Under the pieces are notes generated by a model, which ran no database searches, was not told where the DNA came from, and saw nothing but the letters and a program-made list of their open reading frames with translations. This document shows, in pieces, positions 10,058-21,400 of a stretch of 31,947 bases of DNA. Origin of the DNA: Hyphochytrium catenoides (taxonomy: Eukaryota; Sar; Hyphochytriomycetes; Hyphochytriales; Hyphochytriaceae); assembly GCA_900088475.1 (NCBI GenBank), contig FLMG01003172.1, forward strand, positions 1 through 31,947. Direction: 5' to 3'. The position numbers and the translations under genes were made by a program. The number at the start of each line of letters is the position of its first letter. The first letter of the stretch is position 1.

Positions 10058-11627
10058 TTACTCTCTCGTCTGGACGCGCTTCTGAACACTTTCCACGAAT
10101 TGGCCTACATTTACACCTTTTTCCACCTATGTTTGGCACCACTAAAGTCAGATGCAGGCCCAAACCCAATGGACTTGTACAGCAGGAAGAACAATCAGAA
10201 GCACTCGACAGAATCTGGGGTGATCCCACAACCAGAGAAGGCCGGCTGAGAGGTGGTGTCCTAAGAGACTTTGGGCCGAATAACTTACCCTAACAAGATA
10301 AGTAGCTATCACCGGTTCGCCGTCACTTTCCGAGGCTTCAATGCAGCTAATCCTACAAGCTCGCTCTCCTTGAACGCTGATGTTGACGTGTGGTCCGAGC
10401 CCAACGTTTAGTATAAGCTTTGTTCCATGTCCTCCAGGATGTGTCTCTCGCCTCATAACAATGCGAGGAATCAATTTTTCACTGGCACTTGGGGCGGGCT
10501 CCAGTAACCGAAGAGGGCCAATCCCTTTTTCAACCCATTGCTGGCCTTCTCCGAGCTTGAATAGTTTGGCTCGGAACTGGGTGAAAGGAGCCATCAAAGT
10601 CAAAATGAAAGTGCGCAATCCTGCTGAGAGTGGATCCTTACCTGCATAACCATTTTCTCTCCCTCCTCTCCATTCGACACTTCATTTGGGCCTTCAACTG
10701 CATGCGAATAGAGACTTAGATGGGATAAGACTAGAGACTAGGAGAAGGCAATAGAGAGAAGGTACCCCACTATTAGTATCGAAGAGACTGTGGGAGATAG
10801 TTGGGACAGGATCAAAGGCTGCTAAACCCACCGCTTATGTTATCATCCTCAAGAGTGTTCTCGCCTGCGCCGTCATCCTCCTCCGCTTCCTGCTGTGTAG
10901 CCTCGCTATCCATCTGTGAGACCGCCCATTGACTATCACTCTCTACCGTTTGGCTCTGTCCATCGAGACTCATTTCCTGATTCTGACTACCAAAACCACT
11001 GCCCTGGCTCTGTGTCCCAAAGCCTGTGCTCTGACTCTGGGAGTAAGACGAAGCGAGCAAGGCGAAAGGACTCTGGGATGCTGAAGACGCAGCTGAAAAA
11101 GAGCCAAACCCAGAAACTTTAGGAGGGGCGCTGCCAGCTGAGCCAAAGCCAGTTCCAGAACTGGGCGGCTGGATAGTACCAAACCCGGACGAACCATTCC
11201 CTGCTCCAAATGAGCCAAAGCCTGATGCTTTTCCAGAAGCTTGATTCTTAGCAGCGAGAGCGGCAAATGGGGATTGCTTTTCAGCAAAAGAGCCAAAGAT
11301 AGAGCCACCATGTGTAGGTGGGCCCTTTCTTTCTTTTTTGTCGTCTGCCTCACCGCCTTTTGTCTCTCCTTTGTTGACACCACCCACCGTCTCTTGTGCT
11401 GCTACGCTAACCTCCCTTGCATCTTCGTCCACTGGTTCCTCCACAGTATTGGGGTCGACCTCTATATGTTCTGTGGACGATAGCCTCGGTTTCTTGACGG
11501 GCGATCCCTGTGGTGGACTTTCATAAGGCAAGGAGCTCCTCAAGTTCCGGGAGACCAAACTTACCGGCTGACTAACTTCGCTTGTGCGCTTGGGCATAAC
11601 ATGGCCCGTCCTTGGACTTGTCGACAT
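10058..11627 (-). CDS. RanBP3/Yrb2/Nup50-like FG protein with Ran-binding domain
   Basis: Minus-strand exons 11565-11627, 10832-11507, 10642-10697, 10289-10576, 10058-10126; 383 residues. The N-terminus has a basic patch (SPVKKPRL, a likely nuclear localisation signal). Residues about 85-225 carry dispersed FG dipeptides (GSIFGSF, GFGSFG, GFGTI, GFGSA and others) plus SPFAAL and SPFALL, suiting contact with nuclear transport receptors. Residues about 258-381 form a RanBD: EKMVMQFRAKLFKLGEGQQW, GIGPLRLLE, RIVMRRE, TKLILNVGLGPHVNIS, TYLVRVEKG and a closing helix QFVESVQKRVQTRE. In the family this domain binds Ran-GTP, and FG plus RanBD proteins act as cofactors of nuclear import or CRM1 export. 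The 57-nt intron 11508-11564 is open in frame and may sometimes be retained. Start 11627 (MSTSPRTGH) or 11597 (MPKRTSE) are both possible. Confidence 0.85.
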
Positions 11628-12050
11628 GGCACCTAGAAGTTTGCAGGACGATCCTCCAGCAGAGTGCTCCAATCTTCCTGTACCCCTGGAGAACTTCGTC
11701 TGTGTCGGGCTCGCCAAGTCGCGCTGCCGAACAACCCTCTGTTGGAAGAGCTCCTATCAGATCTCTCAGGGAAGACTGAGCACTCTAACTACTTGCAGTC
11801 CTATCAAGCGTGAGATGCATCCAGCTCTGCCGTGCTCTACACCCTGCTTGGCATTTTCTTTCTCGTGATGAGCCTTATCCTCTATAGACCCAGTGGGTCT
11901 TGACGATCTCTGGCTAGTGTTCAATGGATAAAATCTCCTACAATTCTTCATAGGTTTATTATTAGCTTGGACCTTCAGAAATCAACCACTACCAAAGCAC
12001 CACAAAACCATCTCATGAAGAGTCTGTCTGCGTAACTCTATCGCAACTAC
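11628..12050. other. Spacer upstream of the Ran-binding gene
   Basis: About 420 bp that must contain the 5' leader and promoter of the minus-strand Ran-binding gene and perhaps the 3' end of the small membrane-protein ORF. An open frame continues upstream of 11627 to about 11717 but has no ATG. Nothing else is recognised. Confidence 0.35.
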
Positions 12051-12425
12051 TCATAGGGGAAAAACCTTCTCTGTCTCGATAGGTTCATCTCTCTGCTGTC
12101 GCTCTGTCTCACTCCTTCCCCTCATGTATCCAATCATAGAGGAAATGATAGCCCACACAGTACTCATCCAGAAGCCATAGCTTATGTTAGTGGGAATAGA
12201 CAATTCTGGCACCAAGAGAAGGAGGCTTGGCAAAAATGCAATAGCAAAATCTTCAGAACCGAGAAAATCGTCCAGAAACTCTATAAAGTCTCTTTTATAA
12301 TTCATTTTCTGAGAATAATGAAGATTCCAAGGAAGATCAGTGATCAGCAATAATTTGATGGCTACAGTACACAGAGAGGAAGTGAGGCTGTGTGCTGCCC
12401 TTGTTGCCAGCGCGTACATTCTCAC
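12051..12425 (-). CDS. Hypothetical small membrane protein
   Basis: A single-exon open frame of 124 codons on the minus strand, beginning ATG at 12425; internal ATGs at 12419 and 12305 are alternatives. I do not recognise a family. Visible features are a hydrophobic stretch AFLPSLLLLVP (about residues 62-72) and a likely membrane segment GFWMSTVWAIISSMIGYM (about 83-100), then a charged tail rich in Arg, Glu and Gln. It lies between the 3' end of the calpain gene and the 5' end of the Ran-binding gene, all on the same strand. The composition looks protein-like, but without similarity or splice evidence it could be chance or part of a longer spliced gene. Confidence 0.35.
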   Translation of the reverse strand: MRMYALATRAAHSLTSSLCTVAIKLLLITDLPWNLHYSQKMNYKRDFIEFLDDFLGSEDFAIAFLPSLLLLVPELSIPTNISYGFWMSTVWAIISSMIGYMRGRSETERQQRDEPIETEKVFPL

Positions 12426-12620
12426 TATGACTGTGGTGGTCTTTTTACAGCCACTTCAGTCCTTTGGTTTGTTTGCCCTGTCCTTTAGCGTAACACAGCC
12501 CAGTGACCTCAGGCTGAGATAGTTCGGTGTTGCCGTGTGGTTTGCCGTGTTGATGTGCGACTTATCGGATGATTATTATGTACATCAGCTCTGGTTGATT
12601 ATGCAAACCCCAGTGCTTAG

Positions 12621-15476
12621 TTAGTCTTCAGAAAAGTTTGAAGCTGCGCCATCGCTCCTGTGTCCTTCGTCATTCCCTTCCGCATCTGTTGCGCTCTGGT
12701 CGCTTCCCTGCCTTCTTTTCTTATTGGTGGCCTTTCTTTGCTTCTCTCCTTTCCTATTTCCTCCAAGGTCAGCCTCATCACTTCCGTCTGACCTTCCACC
12801 GCTCTTGCTGCGCTGTTTTCCAGAGGGAGCCGATTGGACTCGAGTTTTGTCCGAGGAGGCTAGTTCTTGTAGTCTCTTGCCAGATGACTTGCTTGTGCCT
12901 TTCGCTGTCTGGGGCCGCTCGCTGAGCTCAGACTGACGACCTGGCTTCTCTCCTCTTTCTCCTTTGTCTGCTGTCTGGATCTGGGCTGCGTCCTTCTTCT
13001 TCTTGGAATTACCTGCCTGCTCGAGAACCTTGTCCGTCGTCTGCGACTTTTTGATTTTCTGCCCTGTATCTTCACCGTCGCCTGGTTCATATGTCTTGAC
13101 GCGCTTATCCTTCTCTCCTCGTGTCTTTTTGGGCCCATCGTCTGACGTTTCCGACTTGGGAGCCTTGACATTATCGTCACTCTCCTTGAGCTTCAATCGC
13201 TTGGAGTTTCCTCCGTCCCTCTCTTTTGGATAGTTAGAGAAGACGGTTCAGTGACACAAGCAAAGGAGGGTGGGATTTGACTTGACTTACTCTCAATATC
13301 AGCATCTCCTTGGGCGTCAGTTGGCTCTCTTTCGGCATCGTACCGTCCATTAGCATGTACCTTCTTTAACCTTCTTAGGGCTTTCCGGACTTCGGATTCG
13401 TTCGGATGCTCCCATTGCGTACGTCTACGGGGTGGGTTGACGGCGTGTATGCGACAGAAAAGATTGGTAAGCTCGGGCATGGAAAGAAAAAAAAGGAAAA
13501 GGTATGGCGGAAGAGCGAGGGACGAAAGAGAGAGAGAGAGAGAGAGAGAGAAAATAAAGTGTGTCTATAACGTCGGACCAGCAAGTTATAAGGAAGAGAG
13601 AACAAGAGTAGGACACAAATGAAGAGACTTCATCGTACTTGGTCGCATGGTCCGTGTAATAGATACGTCCACTTTCTGTCTGGGCGAGCTCCCAGCGCGG
13701 ACCCAAGGGAGTTCTCTCAGCTGGGAGAAGCTTGATCCTCACCTCAATCTCCCTCTGGCAAAAGAGTATCATTTAGGTCATCTGTCGCGCTGAAAGATCA
13801 GCTCTACCTCTTCTCTTGCACTTGCGTGGAGCCACGATGCCCGCCTTCTTATAACTTTCCTAGCCTTGTCATCTACTTGCACTGTCTACTATGCGTTCCT
13901 TGTCTTCCACGCCATCAGCCCGATGCCCTCTCCACACTCTGAAATCGACTGTACCTGCTCATCGACATCGGACCCCTTCTCCTCCTCATCCTCATGTTCT
14001 TCTAACACAGTGACCGTTAGATAAAGCACTTAAAAATAACAAAGAGGCTTTAGTCGGTGCTACCTGGAGCTTCCTTAGACGCCTGCTTCCTTTCTTCCAA
14101 TGTTCTTCGTCTTAACTTCAATTTGCCCTTCGTCAACTTCTCGAAGAACTCTGCATAATTCCAGCATAGGATTAGAGACAACAAAAGCTCCCTCTCTCGC
14201 TTCTTGAATATATATTGCCCTTGTCCACCTCTCTCTTCTTCAGAATACAAGTCATCTCGACTAGCGGTACCGATAACCTGTCATACTATCTCTGTGCTCT
14301 CGCCCTCTACCGATGAAGTGTTTCTTCCTCTTTGCCCATATGGTTCATTCAAGCTCCAATGCCGGCATTTGTTCTCGTTCATCATCTCTTTCGAGTTAGG
14401 GAGGCTCTACCTACCGGATACATCGAAAGGAGACCCGAACGTCTCGGTCAGCACTTCGCATTGGTCCTTGGATAGCTTGATGCCAATATCCAACAATAGA
14501 GACTCCAGGGATGCCTGCGGGATTAACCATCGACTCGGTCAGTAAATCCCATTCGTTCTTTGGAGAGCATTCTGCCATAACCAAACAGAGAGGCTCGAGG
14601 CAAAGTGGGAAATAACCCTAAGCTTCTGGGAGTCGAAGATAGCTTTCAAAGACTATGGGTGTTATGGACAGAAAGGAGTAGTTGTAGAGCCGACATGAGT
14701 CTTGCCTAGAGTTGTCCAACTATGGAGAATGACAATAAAGCTTGTTACGTGGGAAGTATCGTAATACCTTTTCATCATCTTCAAGCAAGCCCTGGAGTAA
14801 AAGCTGCAGACCTCGGAAGGGATTCTTGGCATTTCTTTCTACAAGGACTTGGCGCAACCTGGAGAGAGTCCCTTCCACGTCGGAAGTTTGCCGTTCGTCT
14901 TGCATGCTCAAAGATAGCTGCAGGAATATTAAGCGTGAAGAGTGGTACAGCCACAGAGGCAATAGGTATGAGGGGAACCGAGACGACGAGCAACGGGTGT
15001 CCAGCAAATGGAATGGGTTAGTCTAGGGTTCCGAGTGCTTCAGCAACCGTTCAGACCTACATCAAACACCGCGTGCTGAATGGAAGAAGGAGGCTTTGTG
15101 ACAGGCTGTTCTAGTTCTTTCAACTTCTGCTTCTGCTGCTTGAGTGCGCTCTCCAGCTTGAGGATTCTACCGATCATAAGGAGAACGGAAAGCAGAATGA
15201 GAAAGGGGCCAGCTAACTTGCTCGGCACCACGGAGGAGTTGAGACCGGTAAGGAAAAGTAAGACAGAAATACGATACTTGAGGTGAACGAGGAGAAGGAT
15301 AAGTGATGCGGTAGTGGTTGTACCTGTCTGCAGCTTCATCTGCCACTCTCTTTATCTCTTTATCTTTCCTCTCTAGCTTTCGATTTAGCGTTTGCACCTC
15401 TTTCTCAACTTCTGCACTTCGTTTTGCAGCTTCCGCCGCTTGCTGGAGCTCCTTAATTGTTCCTTCTCGTTTCTTG
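12621..15476 (-). other. Calpain module 7: coiled coil, WW domain and charged tail (exons 40-48)
   Basis: Exons 15324-15476, 15061-15166, 14768-14917, 14415-14514, 14064-14150, 13955-14001, 13639-13754, 13291-13424, 12621-13222. Exons 40-41 encode a strong coiled coil (heptads of Leu/Ala with Lys, Glu and Gln). Exons 43-44 resemble a degenerate EF-hand pair ending EFFEKLTKGK. Exons 46-47 are spliced inside a WW domain: GPRWELAQTESGRIYYTDHA joins KRTQWEHP, with Trp2800 and Trp2822 22 residues apart and Pro2825, the classic pattern that binds proline-rich peptides. Exon 48 gives about 200 residues rich in Lys, Ser, Glu, Asp and Gln, probably disordered. Confidence 0.8.
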
Positions 15477-18400
15477 CTGTTGCCCATTGCGAAGGATGAC
15501 AACGAAGATACGTACAAGGTCAGATGTGAGATTACTCAGGGAAACAGCTGCAGGAAAACCGAAGTCCGGAGAAAGATATAATCTGACGGAAGCTTACATT
15601 AGCTCCTCCAAGTGTGTGATACACTCTTCCTGCTGCTTGTAGCTTAACTTCGTCTCCTTCATTTCCCCTTCTTCCACCTGATCTCTGTCGTCCTCCGCTG
15701 CTTGAGGGGCTTGTGGACTCTTGTCTTTGGCTCCATCCAATGTCCTCTTCTTTGTCTTTGGTGAGTCTTGTATCTCCTCGTCACTTTTCATCTGCTTTTT
15801 CTTTCGGCTAGGCTTAGAGGATTTTTTGGTCTCAGTCGACTGCTGTCTGGGGAGAGCTTCGTCTCCTTCCACGTCTTCGGAGGCATCACGTTCATCCTCT
15901 TCACTTTTATTCCCGTCATCCCGTCCGTCGCTCTCATTCTGCTCTTCGTCCTCTTCAGTATTCAAGGTGCTTTCTGTTCTGTCTGGGTTCTGGATGCAGT
16001 CTTCCTTCTCTACGGCTTCCACCCCAGAACTTTCTTTTAGTGGCTTTTTCCCTTCAATAGGTGTTCTCTCTTCCTCGAGCTCCTTCGCAGCTCCATTTCT
16101 GGGCTTTATATTAAACTGTGCGCGCACTTGAATTTGCCCCACTAGCAACTTGTCTCCGCTCGAACCCTTGACAGAGTTCTGATTGTCCACCTTATTTGCG
16201 TCGATGTTTCTAGTTGCTTTGATAAGTGGAAGCCACTCTTCGACGGAGTACCCATCTCTCCCTTGTAGAGATGAGAGTGAAAGCTCGCAACTTCCAATCA
16301 AAACATCGGCTGTTCCTTGCTTCATGAACACGGAGAGAACAAGTTTGGAAGAAATGCAACGACCTACATAAAGCTTCCTCTTCAGAAGCTCCGGGGGGAG
16401 ATCGTTCTCCTTTCTCTCTTTAATCTGAATGGTGCTCTCTTCGACATCATCCTTGTCCCTGCCCTCACTCTTCTTGTCCATTAGCTTGATCTCATAGTCG
16501 CAGGCGGTGACGGGATCGTAGGCAGTTAGGTAAACCGGCACCAAACCGCCATCATTTTGTCCTTCTTTGGCCTTGTAGTTGACACTCTTCCGTATTGAGA
16601 CAACCATCACCCGATGAAGCCGAGCGGTGGACTTGCTCTCTGTCAAATGGACCTGAGCCTGAGACGAGGACGGATAGAAGAGAATAGAGAACAAGTAAGA
16701 CCAATCCGCCAGCAACATAAGACAACCTGTGTAGAAGGGAGGCAATAGCACCGCACGCTACTCATGCATTTGCTCCTGCTCGCTTACTCTCTTCCCAGCA
16801 ATTATCCTGAATTTGCGTCACCGGATAATCTCACGCTTATCTCTCTCTCATCCTCTAGTCTCGCGCTACCTTGGCCGAGCCCAGGTTATCAGGTATTCCG
16901 TCTACTTGAACCACGTGTGACTGCAAAACCGGCAGGTCGATACGCGCGGTATCCTCAGGCGCGGAGATAGGAAGCACATGACTGAAGTTCCATTGCGGAC
17001 ACCTTCCACCCTACGTAAAATTGACAGGAAAAGCAAACCGACAGGAGTGTATAATAAGGCAGAGACCCAAATGACACGAGGTAAACTCTAAATGGGACAA
17101 ACAGCAATGAGATGGAAGTAAGCGCAGAAGATTGAGGAGTCCCATCGAAGTTCAGAATGAATCGTACACATTAAGTGAGTCGCTCTTCCTAATCATGTCT
17201 CTCGTCTAACTTTAGTGTCAGTTATCACCCTCTGGGTCTCTCCGCATTTTCTCTCTGGATCACCTTAAGAGACCTACCTCGGGGACCACTGGCGTGACAA
17301 ACGACAGTCCATGAGGCAGTAACGTGCATTGAGCGTAAGGGCTCCTCATACATCTCAGATGAGCGGAGAACTCGGACCACGTCATCTCTTCTGCGCTCTC
17401 TCTTACCCTACTCTGGGACCACGATTGGAAGGACACTGACAAGAGAGAGGAGAGCGACGACAGAAAAGCGCACAGTTTTGGTCGTTGCCTCAAGGCCGAG
17501 AGGACAGACACCTTGGGGGTCTCTTTGTCCTTTTCAATGGGATGCTCCGCCAAAAAGAGCAGCCTTTGAAAGCACAAGGGCGAGTACAGTTAGTGCCATG
17601 ACAAGGCGTCAATGGATAGACCTAGAACAGGGCCTCACAACAGAAATGGAGTGAGGAGTGAAAGGTTGGCTCCAACACTTCAAAGGAAAAAGAAAGGAAA
17701 CGGAGAGAAAGAGTAAAGGCGGAAAGCAGGAGAATGACTCAGACCAGTTAGCCGCCTGCAAAAAGAGAGGGTTCCGAGTTACCTGTGAGCAGAAACAGCT
17801 GAGAAGAAGGGTAGCCGTGCAGCCATCAGCCTCTCTCTCAACAGCTCCACAAAGTCCTCACTCTCAACTAATCGCAGGGAGAGGCCTCCGATCGCTCCTC
17901 CTTCTTTCGCTCTCCCCAGTCTCACCCTCCGCAGAAGACTGTTTAGGACTCTCTCCTCTCTTGGGGAACAAGAAGCATTGAAGACAGCAGAGCTCGGATT
18001 GAGGGACAAAAATTGGCTCTCAATACTTCCCCAACGGAAACCACAGGCGGTGGAGCAGCCTGCAATATCATCAACCGGGTCAGAGGATCCAGCAGATCCC
18101 AGTTAGTAGGAGAAGGAGGACCGAAACCACAAAGGATAACGTAGGAGGCAGGGGGATACCTGTTGCCTTGTCCTTCCTAACACTCTTCTTAGCAGCTGCC
18201 TTGGACTTTGATTCCGCCTTTGATTGTCCGACCTTCTCAGTCTTATCATCTCTCTCTCCCTCGGCTGGTTCCTTCTTCTCTCCCTTGATTAACTTTTCGT
18301 CTCGCTTCAGCGTTATATCTTCGTCGTCCTTCCGTCCCTTCTTTTGTGCTTTGTCCTTCTTCTCCCTCATCTCGGATCCAATTGCTTTGGGCCCTTTGGG

Positions 18401-21400
18401 CTCTGCTGGAGGCGGAGCGGCCTCGTCTCCTAGGGTAGCGGAGATGGGATCTTCTACCTCTCTAGAGCGCTCGACCTTACCCTTTCTCGAAGCTTGTCCG
18501 TCTGTCTCCAATGCTCGATGATGCTGAAGCCATTGCCAGGGGGCCCTATAGAGGAATCATTAGGAGAAACACGCTTTTATGGAGACTGAGGTGTATGAAA
18601 TGGGTGAGAGAGCAGGAAGAGCACAACGCGATAGCGGTTTCCTTATCCCTCCTTCTCGAGCTTTGTGCTCTTACCAAATATGCTCGTTCGTCTGTCGAAG
18701 GCAGAGGGAGAACTCATTATTGAGGCATGGATCAGTCGCCCGAACAAGCACAGTTTCAGACCCCAAAGCAGCCACTGTGACGAGAAAGTATGTCTGGCCC
18801 CCTGCAGAGCTCTGGACGTAAGTAAGCAGTTAGTTACGCTCTGTTATGGGTCGTTTCTTCCGTCTCAGCCTCTGTTTGGGTTTATATCTCTATACATTTT
18901 TATCTCCGTCTCCACTCTATCTAGTGCATCTTACCGATAGCTCCCTAATGAGGTGTCTGAGTCTGGCTTCCACTCTTCCCAATTGAGTTCGTCTGAGGAC
19001 ACCCTGAATTATCGCTTTGGATACATCATCCGAGTGGCGAGCGGAAGACTGGCACCGCACTTGGTCCAAAAGTAGACCCAACCCAGAGGCATCATCCAAG
19101 GGTGAGGTTGTGGGCACTGATAAATGTGGCAGAGAATTGGACAGACATCACATGCCAAAGGTTAGGAATAAGCTCGAGTCATTTTCCTATCACAATGAGG
19201 AGACAGACTCACCATCCTTGGCTTCATTGCTTGGGGGCAGGCATTTCATCATAAAGGCCACGAATTCCCTTTGACTGACCATGCTCCGTCCCCGGGAGAT
19301 AGCAGACCAAACTCTACAGACCAGCGGCGGAAGGCAGGGAGGAGAGGAGGGCACGACACAGTTACCACCTTAAGTCTAAGTGAAATGCATAAGAAGAGGG
19401 CATTTAAGAGGAGGCACTAAGACCTACAGCCTATAGCGGACCATCATGACATTTTTCACTCATAAAATGCGAGAGAGTGCATAGTTCAGATGAAAGATCA
19501 AAGTAGCGCCAGAGGAGCTGACAAGTGAGAGGAATAATGTTTCGAGAAAGAAGTGATGATGGATAATCCTACCGAAACACGTCTGTCTCAAACTCTGGTG
19601 TGGACTTATCTTCGCCTTTGGACTCCAAGCCAAAAGGGCTCTCTGTTTTCGCCTCCTTTTCTTTCCTTTCGTCTCTTTCCTTCTCTTTATCTTGAGTACC
19701 TCTTTCCTCCTGACTCTTCTTAGCTTCAGGGCTGCCCCCTTCCGTCACTTCCTTTTCCTTCAGCTTCATACCCTTCTTTTGATTTAGCTTGCTGTCCTCA
19801 GTACTCTCACCCGCTTTAGGTCCTTGGGAAGCCATAGTAGAGTTCTCCTCTCGTCCAGCCCCTTTCCCCTTCTTTTGTGGATCCCCTTTAGCCTTTGACG
19901 GCTTGGTTGATTTCTTCTCTACCTTTCCAAAGGCTGTTAGAGCTGCTCGATAGCGTTCCTCTGTTCATTGACAGATTAAAGAAGGAGGCAAAGGATAAGT
20001 GAAACGAAGCGATCTGTGGATAAGTGAAACGAAGCGATCTGTGGTCTGGGCGAGAATAGGAATAGACGATCTTTCCTTTCCGCCTTCCTCTCCTATTCGC
20101 CCCACTTACCGTAAGACTTAAGATCTATTGTCTCCCTGCCTCTATCCATCAACGCTATAAGACAAGCATTTATCCTGTCACTCAGACTTCCAGTGGCATC
20201 ATCTCCCCCATGTTTAGCCTTTTCATCCATTGATAAGGGTGGAGCAAAGGCCCTGCACAACCGCCGGACCGTTGTTTCAGAGATAGAAAGGCCAAGCGAC
20301 CTTAGCGCCAGAATAAGCCCTGTACCAAGCGAAGCGAGAGGTGACTATAAGGCTCAGTCGCTGACAACCCCGAGTCAGTTATTACGCTGTGAAGGACGTT
20401 GAAAGACCTACCCTGTATAATGTGAGGAGAAGGGGAAGGAGAGAGGAGCTGTAGGGCGTGAAGATTCGCAGGAGATAGAGAGTTCTCCTTTAACACCATG
20501 GCCACCCTTGCCAAAAGATCAGGGAGTGGAGTGAGCTCTTCCTCTTCAGGATTTTTGTCGGATGCAAAAATGAGAAACTCTTCAAGCGAAATGCTGCCAT
20601 CCTATGAGGTGGCAAAATGGTCAACCATTGCGGCTATCTGATGCTGCTAGCTATATTCCCTCGTCGCACTCGTCCTCCAACGTCTTCTCTTTCTTTCTCT
20701 CGCCCACTGCCCTGTTCCTCTCTCTCCTTTACTCAACCTAGCGATGCAGGGACTCTCTTAGTAGTTGGCCATCTCACCTTTGTTCCCACGTCGAACCTAT
20801 CCATTAAGAGTTGGAGGTCATTTTGGCTGAGGAAAAGACCCTGATGTCAAGACAGTGGTTTGAGAGACGATATCCACGTTAGACTCAGGGAGAAGCACAC
20901 TCCATGGACGAGACCCACAAACGGCTCAGTAAAAAAAGACAGCAGGAGTCATTGTGGAGCAGGGAAAGACGACGACCACACGAGAACAGGTAGAAGAAGA
21001 GCTTTTTATTTACCAAGTCGCCCAACACTATCTTGAGCTCCTCCAGGCTAATGGTGCCGTTGCGATCACGGTCGAAGCGTCGAAACACGCTCTCAAAGTT
21101 GTCAGTGGACTGAGGCAGGAGGTGGGAAGAACAAGGCTGATCAATGGAGATGTTGAGAAAACACAGAAGGACGTAGAGACTTCATACAAGCTATAGAGGG
21201 ATATAGCAGAGACAGACAACGAGTATTTGGCTTCCCCAACATGTATACCGTGGAGCAAGGAACCGAAAAAGCAAATGCAAATGGCTGGAAGACTCACCTC
21301 AGGTCCAGCTTGTTCTTCCAGAGCACCAATATGCATAACACGCTGAAAGAGAACAAAGCCTTCCTCCTTCTTCTTGATCACTCCCTTCATATTCTCCTTC

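Noticed and set aside
10916-11526. Plus-strand open frames of 62-80 codons
   Set aside because: They lie antisense to the FG-repeat exon of the Ran-binding gene, and the reverse frame explains them through codon bias.
12638-13233. Plus-strand Ser/Phe/Leu-rich open frames
   Set aside because: Antisense shadows of the Lys/Glu-rich last exon of the calpain gene.
15721-16131. Plus-strand open frame of 136 codons rich in Ser, Phe and Leu
   Set aside because: Antisense to the acidic linker in calpain exon 39; no similarity and biased composition.
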